Source of the DNA: Pseudomonas gingeri
Lineage (GTDB): Bacteria; Pseudomonadota; Gammaproteobacteria; Pseudomonadales; Pseudomonadaceae
Assembly (NCBI RefSeq): GCF_013385425.1
Contig: NZ_JACAQA010000012.1
Location: 62,229-126,228 of the forward strand
Length of the DNA: 64,000 nucleotides
Direction of reading: 5' to 3'
Shown here: positions 58,914-64,000 of the stretch, in pieces
How the letters are laid out: every line of letters starts with the position of its first letter
Numbering within the stretch: the stretch's first letter is position 1
Program-made: the position numbers and the translations under genes
The notes under the pieces: generated by a model
Told to the model about the DNA's origin: nothing
What the model saw: only the letters and a program-made list of their open reading frames with translations
Database searches by the model: none

Positions 58914-61133
58914 GTGCCCGACGCCATCCTGCGCCTTGCCCTGCCCTCGCCACTGCGCCGCCTGTTCGATTACCGGGCGCCGGAGGGTGTGCCGCGTAGC
59001 GCGTTGCAGCCCGGCATGCGCCTGCGGGTGCCGTTCGGCCGCCGGGAGATGATCGGTATCCTGGTGGAAATCGCCGAGCACAGTGAAGTCCCGGCGGAAA
59101 AGCTCAGGCGCGCCACGGCCCTGCTCGACGCCAGCACGCCGCTGCCGCCGGCGCTGTTCAAGCTGTGCCTGTGGACCGCCCAGTATTATCAGCACAGCCT
59201 CGGCGACACCCTGAGCTGGGCGCTGCCGGTGCTGCTGCGCCAGGGCGAGCCGGCCGAAGCGCGCCAGGACCGCTTCTGGTCGATGGTCCCCGGCGCCCGC
59301 CTCGACGATCCGCGCATCGCCCGCGCCCCGCGCCAGCGCGAAGCCCTGGCGACCCTGGCGCAGCATCCCCACGGCGTGGCCCATCAACTGCTGAGCAAGC
59401 TGATGCTGAGCAAGGACAGCCTCGACCTGCTGCTGGCCAAGGACCTGGTGCAGGTGGAGGTTCGTCGCCATGCGCCGAGCGAGCGTCACGAACACTGGCT
59501 GGCGCAACCGGAGCTGCCGCTCAACAGCGAGCAACGCGCCGCCTGCGAAGCGATCCGCGCCGGGTTCGACAGTTTTCATGCCTTCCTGTTGGCCGGGGTC
59601 ACCGGCAGCGGCAAGACCGAAGTCTATCTGCAACTGATCCGCGAGACCCTGGAAGCCGGCAAGCAGGCGCTGGTGCTGATCCCGGAAATCAACCTGGGGC
59701 CGCAGACCCTGGCGCGTTTCGAGCAACGCTTCAACGCCCGCATCGCCCTGCTGCACTCGGCGGTGAACGACCGCGAGCGCCTGGACGCCTGGCTCGCCGC
59801 CCGCGACGGCGAAGCCGACATCATTATCGGCACGCGCTCGGCGCTGTTCACCCCGATGAAAAACCCCGGGCTGATCATCATCGACGAAGAGCACGACGGT
59901 TCCTATAAACAGCAGGAAGGCCTGCGCTATCACGCCCGCGACCTGGCGCTGGTACGCGCGCGCCAGGAAAACATTCCGATTGTGCTGGGTTCGGCCACGC
60001 CATCCCTGGAAAGCCTGCACAACGCCTACACCGGGCGTTATGGCCTGTTGCGCCTGAACGAACGCGCGGGCGGGGCCAAGCAACCGCGCTTCCTGCGCCT
60101 GGACGTGAAAAGTCGCCCCCTGGACAGCGGCATTTCCGGACCGATGCAGCAGGCCATCGGCCAGACCCTCGCCGCCGGCCAGCAGGTGTTGGTGTTCCTC
60201 AATCGCCGCGGCTTTGCGCCGACACTGCTGTGCCACGACTGCGGCTGGATGTCCGAATGCTCGCGCTGCGATGCACGCATGACCGTGCACCAGCGCTCCG
60301 GCGAACTGCGCTGCCATCACTGTGGTTATGTCGAATGGGTGCCGCGCAATTGCCCGCAGTGCGGCAAGGTCGACCTGCGTCCGGTGGGTGCCGGGACCGA
60401 GCGCGCCGAGGAGCGCCTGGGCATCCTGTTTCCCGATTACCCGGTGCTGCGGGTCGACCGCGACAGTACCTCGCGCAAGGACGCGATGAACCAGCTGTTC
60501 GCTACTATCCAGAAAGGCCAGCCGTGCATCCTGGTGGGCACGCAGATGCTTGCAAAAGGCCATCACTTTCCCCGGGTGACCCTGGTGTCGATCCTCGATG
60601 CCGACGGCGGCCTGTTCTCCGGCGACTTCCGCGCCAGCGAGCGCATGGCCCAGTTGATCGTCCAGGTGGCGGGCCGGGCCGGGCGGGCGGAAGAGCCGGG
60701 CAAAGTGATTATCCAGACGCACCTGGCGGACCATCCACTGTTGATTCAGCTGACCGAGCAGGGTTATTTCGCCTTTGCCGAACAGGCTTTGAGCGAGCGT
60801 CGGGCGGCTGGCTTGCCGCCGTTCGCACACCTGGCCCTGCTGCGGGCCGAAGCCCATAAGCCGGGGCAGGCCGAGAGCTTTCTCGATGAAGCCTGCAGCG
60901 AGGCCGAGCGTTTGCTGGCCGAGATGAACCTGGGCGGCATCGAACTGCTGGGGCCGGTGCCGGCGCCCATGGAGCGCCGGGCCGGACGTTATCGGGCGCA
61001 GTTGTTGTTGCAGGCCAATGGCCGGGCCTCGCTGCACCGATTGTTGAGCAGTTGGTTGCTGGTGTTGGAGCAAATGCCCAGCGGGCGGCAGGTGCGCTGG
61101 TCGTTGGATGTCGATCCGGTGGATTTGTATTGA
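58914..61133 (+). CDS. priA: Primosomal replication-restart helicase PriA
   Basis: Reloads the replisome at stalled forks. The 739-residue protein starts at GTG (MPDAILRLALPSPLRRLFD) and has an N-terminal DNA 3'-end binding domain. Helicase motifs follow: Walker A GVTGSGKTEVY, the DEEH box in IIDEEHDGSYK, and motif VI QVAGRAGRAEEPG. An eight-cysteine zinc region (CHDCGWMSECSRC, then CHHCG and CPQCG) lies between the helicase halves. The frame is open upstream, but only the GTG at 58914 gives the family start, and the PAO1 protein has the same length. Confidence 0.96.
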   Translation: MPDAILRLALPSPLRRLFDYRAPEGVPRSALQPGMRLRVPFGRREMIGILVEIAEHSEVPAEKLRRATALLDASTPLPPALFKLCLWTAQYYQHSLGDTLSWALPVLLRQGEPAEARQDRFWSMVPGARLDDPRIARAPRQREALATLAQHPHGVAHQLLSKLMLSKDSLDLLLAKDLVQVEVRRHAPSERHEHWLAQPELPLNSEQRAACEAIRAGFDSFHAFLLAGVTGSGKTEVYLQLIRETLEAGKQALVLIPEINLGPQTLARFEQRFNARIALLHSAVNDRERLDAWLAARDGEADIIIGTRSALFTPMKNPGLIIIDEEHDGSYKQQEGLRYHARDLALVRARQENIPIVLGSATPSLESLHNAYTGRYGLLRLNERAGGAKQPRFLRLDVKSRPLDSGISGPMQQAIGQTLAAGQQVLVFLNRRGFAPTLLCHDCGWMSECSRCDARMTVHQRSGELRCHHCGYVEWVPRNCPQCGKVDLRPVGAGTERAEERLGILFPDYPVLRVDRDSTSRKDAMNQLFATIQKGQPCILVGTQMLAKGHHFPRVTLVSILDADGGLFSGDFRASERMAQLIVQVAGRAGRAEEPGKVIIQTHLADHPLLIQLTEQGYFAFAEQALSERRAAGLPPFAHLALLRAEAHKPGQAESFLDEACSEAERLLAEMNLGGIELLGPVPAPMERRAGRYRAQLLLQANGRASLHRLLSSWLLVLEQMPSGRQVRWSLDVDPVDLY

Positions 61134-61146
61134 TCGGACCGGCCCC

Positions 61147-61295
61147 TTCGCGGGCAAGCTCCGCTCCCACAGGTCCGAGTTGTATGCAAATACTGTAAAC
61201 GACTCGGGACTTGTGGCATCAGTCCCATAATGTCCGAGCCATACCGCAACCTTGCGTACAACCGAGAACCTGTGGGAGCGGAGCTTGCCCGCGAA
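61147..61295. repeat. REPIN: perfect 28-bp inverted REP pair with long spacer
   Basis: Arms at 61147-61174 and 61268-61295 are exact reverse complements with the GCGGGCAAGCTCCGCTCCCA core. The 93-base spacer is longer than in the other elements and contains CCGAG/CTCGG pairings. It fills most of the priA-argS gap. Confidence 0.87.
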
Positions 61296-61418
61296 TAGGC
61301 CCGCCCAGACGCCACAAGTCCGTAACCGGTTGGCAAGCTCGTCCCGGCAACGGATAATGCCCAGTTTTTCCACCTGCGCATCGAAGCGCCGCCGCGCATG
61401 CGGTCGAAAGAGAAGACC

Positions 61419-63155
61419 ATGAAAGACACCATTCGCCAGCTGATCCAACAAGCCATCACCCAACTCGTCACCGAAGGTGTGTTGCCTGAAGGGCTGACGC
61501 CGGCGATCCAGGTGGAAAACACCCGGGACAAGACCCACGGCGACTTCGCCAGCAATATCGCGATGATGCTGGCCAAGCCGGCCGGTCTCAAACCCCGCGA
61601 CCTGGCGGAAAAAATCATCGCCGCCCTGCCCGTCGCCGACAGCGTGAGCAAGGCCGAGATCGCCGGCCCCGGCTTTATCAACTTCTTCCAGAACACCCAG
61701 GCCCTGGCCGCGCGCCTCGACGCCGCCCTGGCCGACGCCAGCATCGGCGTGCACAAGGCAGGCCCGGCGCAACGGGTAGTGGTCGACCTCTCGGCCCCCA
61801 ACCTGGCCAAGGAAATGCACGTCGGCCACCTGCGTTCGACCATCATCGGCGACGGCGTGGCGCGCGTCCTCGAGTTCCTCGGTGACACCGTGATCCGCCA
61901 GAACCACGTCGGCGACTGGGGCACCCAGTTCGGCATGCTGATGGCCTACCTGCAGGAAAACCCGATTACCAGCGACGAACTCTCGGACCTGGAAAACTTC
62001 TACCGCGCGGCCAAGAAACGCTTCGACGAATCCCCGGAGTTCGCCGACCGCGCCCGCGGCCTGGTGGTCAAATTGCAAGCCGGCGACCCGGACTGCCTGG
62101 CGCTGTGGACCCGCTTCAAGGACATCTCGCTGTCCCACTGCCAGAAGATCTACGAACTGCTGAACGTCAAACTGACCATGGCCGACGTGATGGGCGAAAG
62201 CGCCTACAACGACGACCTGATCAACGTGGTCAACGACCTCAGGGCCAAGGGCATGCTGGTCGAGAGCAACGGCGCCCAGTGCGTGTTCCTCGACGAGTTC
62301 AAGAACGCCGAAGGCGAACCGCTGCCAGTGATCATCGTCAAGGCCGATGGTGGCTATCTGTATGCCACCACCGACCTGGCCGCCGTGCGCTACCGCAGCA
62401 ATGTGCTGAAAGCCGATCGCGCGCTGTATTTCGTCGACCAGCGCCAGGCCCTGCACTTCCAGCAGGTGTTCGCGGTGGCACGCAAGGCCGGCTTCGTCGG
62501 CCACCCGATGGACATGGAGCACATGGGCTTCGGCACCATGAACGGCGCCGACGGCCGCCCGTTCAAGACCCGCGACGGCGGCACCGTGAAGCTGATCGAC
62601 CTGCTGACCGAGGCCATGGACCGCGCCTATCTGCTGGTCAAGGAAAAGAACCCGGAGCTGGCCGAAGACGAACTGCGCACTATCGCCCGCGTGGTGGGCA
62701 TCGGCGCGGTCAAGTACGCCGACCTGTCCAAGCACCGCACCAGCGACTACAGCTTCAACTTCGAGCTGATGCTCAACTTCGAAGGCAACACCGCGCCGTA
62801 CCTGCTGTACGCCTACACCCGCGTGGCCGGTGTATTCCGCAAACTGGGCACGGATTTCAGCCAGGTCGAAGGGCAGATCGTCCTTGAAGCGCCCCACGAG
62901 CACGAACTGGCCGCCAAACTGGCGCAGTTCGGCGAAGTGCTCGGCAGCGTTGCCGAGAAAGGCACGCCGCACGTGCTGTGCACCTACCTGTACGATGTCG
63001 CCGGGCTGTTCTCCAGCTTCTACGAGAACTGCCCGATCCTGTCCGCCGATACCGCCGAACAGAAACAGAGCCGCCTGCGCCTCGCCGCGCTGACCGGTCG
63101 CACCCTCAAGCAAGGCCTGGAGTTGCTGGGTCTGGAAACCCTGGAGCGTATGTAA
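61419..63155 (+). CDS. argS: Arginyl-tRNA synthetase ArgS
   Basis: Charges tRNA-Arg; class I synthetase. The 578-residue protein has an N-terminal tRNA D-loop domain, the HIGH-type motif HVGH in SAPNLAKEMHVGHLRST, and the DALR anticodon-binding domain at the C-terminus (LLYAYTRVAGVFRKLG). The ATG at 61419 follows AAAGAGAAG and gives the usual start MKDTIRQLIQQ. It is followed after one base by the SPOR-domain gene, probably in one transcript. Confidence 0.97.
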   Translation: MKDTIRQLIQQAITQLVTEGVLPEGLTPAIQVENTRDKTHGDFASNIAMMLAKPAGLKPRDLAEKIIAALPVADSVSKAEIAGPGFINFFQNTQALAARLDAALADASIGVHKAGPAQRVVVDLSAPNLAKEMHVGHLRSTIIGDGVARVLEFLGDTVIRQNHVGDWGTQFGMLMAYLQENPITSDELSDLENFYRAAKKRFDESPEFADRARGLVVKLQAGDPDCLALWTRFKDISLSHCQKIYELLNVKLTMADVMGESAYNDDLINVVNDLRAKGMLVESNGAQCVFLDEFKNAEGEPLPVIIVKADGGYLYATTDLAAVRYRSNVLKADRALYFVDQRQALHFQQVFAVARKAGFVGHPMDMEHMGFGTMNGADGRPFKTRDGGTVKLIDLLTEAMDRAYLLVKEKNPELAEDELRTIARVVGIGAVKYADLSKHRTSDYSFNFELMLNFEGNTAPYLLYAYTRVAGVFRKLGTDFSQVEGQIVLEAPHEHELAAKLAQFGEVLGSVAEKGTPHVLCTYLYDVAGLFSSFYENCPILSADTAEQKQSRLRLAALTGRTLKQGLELLGLETLERM

Positions 63156-63156
63156 G

Positions 63157-63867
63157 TTGGCTGCCAAGAAAACCCCAGCACCCAAACGTGGCGCCAGCCG
63201 TTACCAAGCTCCTGCGAAAAAGCCGATCCCGGGCTGGTTGTGGCTGGCGATCGGCCTCGGCGTGGGCGCGTTTATCGTGTTCCTGATGAAGCTGGAGCCG
63301 GGCAAGGGCGATGACATCAAGCGGGTCAAGCAGGAACAGCTGAAGGCGAGCAAGATCGCCGAAGCCAACAAGACCCCACCGAGCCCGACCCAGCCGGTCA
63401 AGCCCAAGTACGACTTCTACACCTTGCTGCCGGAATCGGAAGTCATCGTGCCACCGGAAGCCGTGCCGGAGAAAACCCTGCCGACGCCGCAGACCGTGCC
63501 GACGCCGACCACCCCGGTGACCCCGGCCGAGGCGGCGAAGATCGACACCGCGCGGGCCCAGGCCGCGCTGTCCGGGATTACCCCCCCACCGCCGCCGCCC
63601 GTGGCCGTAGCCAAGCCGGCAGCGGTGACACAGTTCTTCCTGCAGGCCGGCTCGTTCCGCAAGGAAGCCGATGCGGACAAGGTCCGGGCGCAGATCATCC
63701 TGCTCGGGCAGGCCGTGGCGGTGGAGTCCGGGACGGTGAAGGACGAGACCTGGTACCGGGTATTGGTCGGACCGTTCAGCAATCGCGAACAACTGACCAA
63801 GGCACAGAAACAACTGGCCGGCAGCGGTTTCAACAATCTGCTGCTGCAACAGCGCCAGAGTCGCTGA
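63157..63867 (+). CDS. SPOR-domain membrane protein, FtsN-like (PA5052 type)
   Basis: Encodes 236 residues from a TTG start with GGAG 10 bases upstream. It has a basic cytoplasmic tail (AAKKTPAPKRGASRYQ), one membrane segment (about 25-45), a proline-rich periplasmic linker and a C-terminal SPOR domain (about 155-230, QFFLQAGSFRKEADADKV). The layout matches FtsN, an activator of septal peptidoglycan synthesis, and the argS-linked position is where pseudomonads carry this gene before hslVU. Whether it is the true FtsN is not settled by sequence alone. Confidence 0.88.
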   Translation: MAAKKTPAPKRGASRYQAPAKKPIPGWLWLAIGLGVGAFIVFLMKLEPGKGDDIKRVKQEQLKASKIAEANKTPPSPTQPVKPKYDFYTLLPESEVIVPPEAVPEKTLPTPQTVPTPTTPVTPAEAAKIDTARAQAALSGITPPPPPPVAVAKPAAVTQFFLQAGSFRKEADADKVRAQIILLGQAVAVESGTVKDETWYRVLVGPFSNREQLTKAQKQLAGSGFNNLLLQQRQSR

Positions 63868-63915
63868 CGGGCGCCAAGCCTTCGCCGCGAAGCTTTTGGC
63901 GGTCTTGAGGGCCCC

Positions 63916-64000
63916 TTCGCGAGCAAGCTCTGCTCCTACAATTTTGTGGCGTACATAAGCCTCATATACGACACGGAACTGTAGGAGCAACTGTCTTGAC
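63916..64000. repeat. REPIN-like element, partly at the window edge
   Basis: The left REP arm (63916-63940, TTCGCGAGCAAGC core) is followed by a spacer with TACGACACGGAACT. A TGTAGGAGCA half arm begins at 63980, but the rest of the right arm reads differently and runs to the last base of the window, so it is degraded or interrupted. The spacer resembles that of the element at 11558. Confidence 0.65.

Noticed and set aside
58872..63185. 1437-codon open frame antisense to priA and argS
   Set aside because: Same GC-driven artefact; priA and argS on the other strand are unmistakable.

Overview
The window is GC-rich chromosomal DNA from a Pseudomonas, most likely the P. fluorescens group. Most genes follow the order I remember for the PA5017-PA5052 stretch of P. 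aeruginosa PAO1: dipA, msrA, rlmJ, metY, an acyl-CoA dehydrogenase gene, cvrA/nhaP2, mscK-like, selO, parA-like, lysR, MFS, hemE, gltD, gltB, damX-like, aroB, aroK, pilQPONM, ponA, malic enzyme, rpmE, priA, argS and a SPOR-domain gene. REP/REPIN-type palindromes between genes are also typical of fluorescent pseudomonads. The species call is inference from gene order and remembered protein similarity; no search was run.

Layout. 1-5.5 kb: the 3' end of a dipA-like c-di-GMP gene, msrA, rlmJ, a small membrane protein gene and metY. 5.6-11.5 kb: the divergent proline genes putP and putA, with five GTTGCA motifs (the PutA operator core) in the gap. 11.7-20.4 kb: an acyl-CoA dehydrogenase gene, a K+/H+ antiporter, a large MscK-type channel and selO. 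20.4-21.1 kb: a higBA toxin-antitoxin pair whose toxin has an in-frame amber codon. 21.3-24.8 kb: trxC, a ParA-like ATPase, then about 1 kb with a truncated ketoacyl-synthase remnant and two copies of a folded RNA-like motif, the second just upstream of a DUF6124-type gene; then a LysR gene divergent from an MFS gene.

26.2-37.6 kb is the main accessory segment. It holds a minus-strand type II secretion operon (gspC to gspM), a small cytochrome b561 gene overlapping gspC, and upstream of that a GbpA-like AA10 lytic polysaccharide monooxygenase (LPMO). The arrangement suggests a chitin-active, copper-dependent secreted oxidase with its own export machine and perhaps its own membrane electron donor. 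It lies between the MFS gene and hemE, where the PAO1 order I remember has other small genes.

38.3-64 kb is core: hemE; gltBD (glutamate synthase); damX-like, aroB, aroK and pilMNOPQ (cell envelope, shikimate pathway, type IV pilus alignment complex and secretin); divergent ponA (PBP1a); malic enzyme; rpmE divergent from priA; argS; and a SPOR-domain protein. Rho-independent terminators are clear after putP, hemE, gltBD and rpmE and between ponA and the malic enzyme gene. No tRNA, rRNA, CRISPR array, IS element or replication origin was seen.
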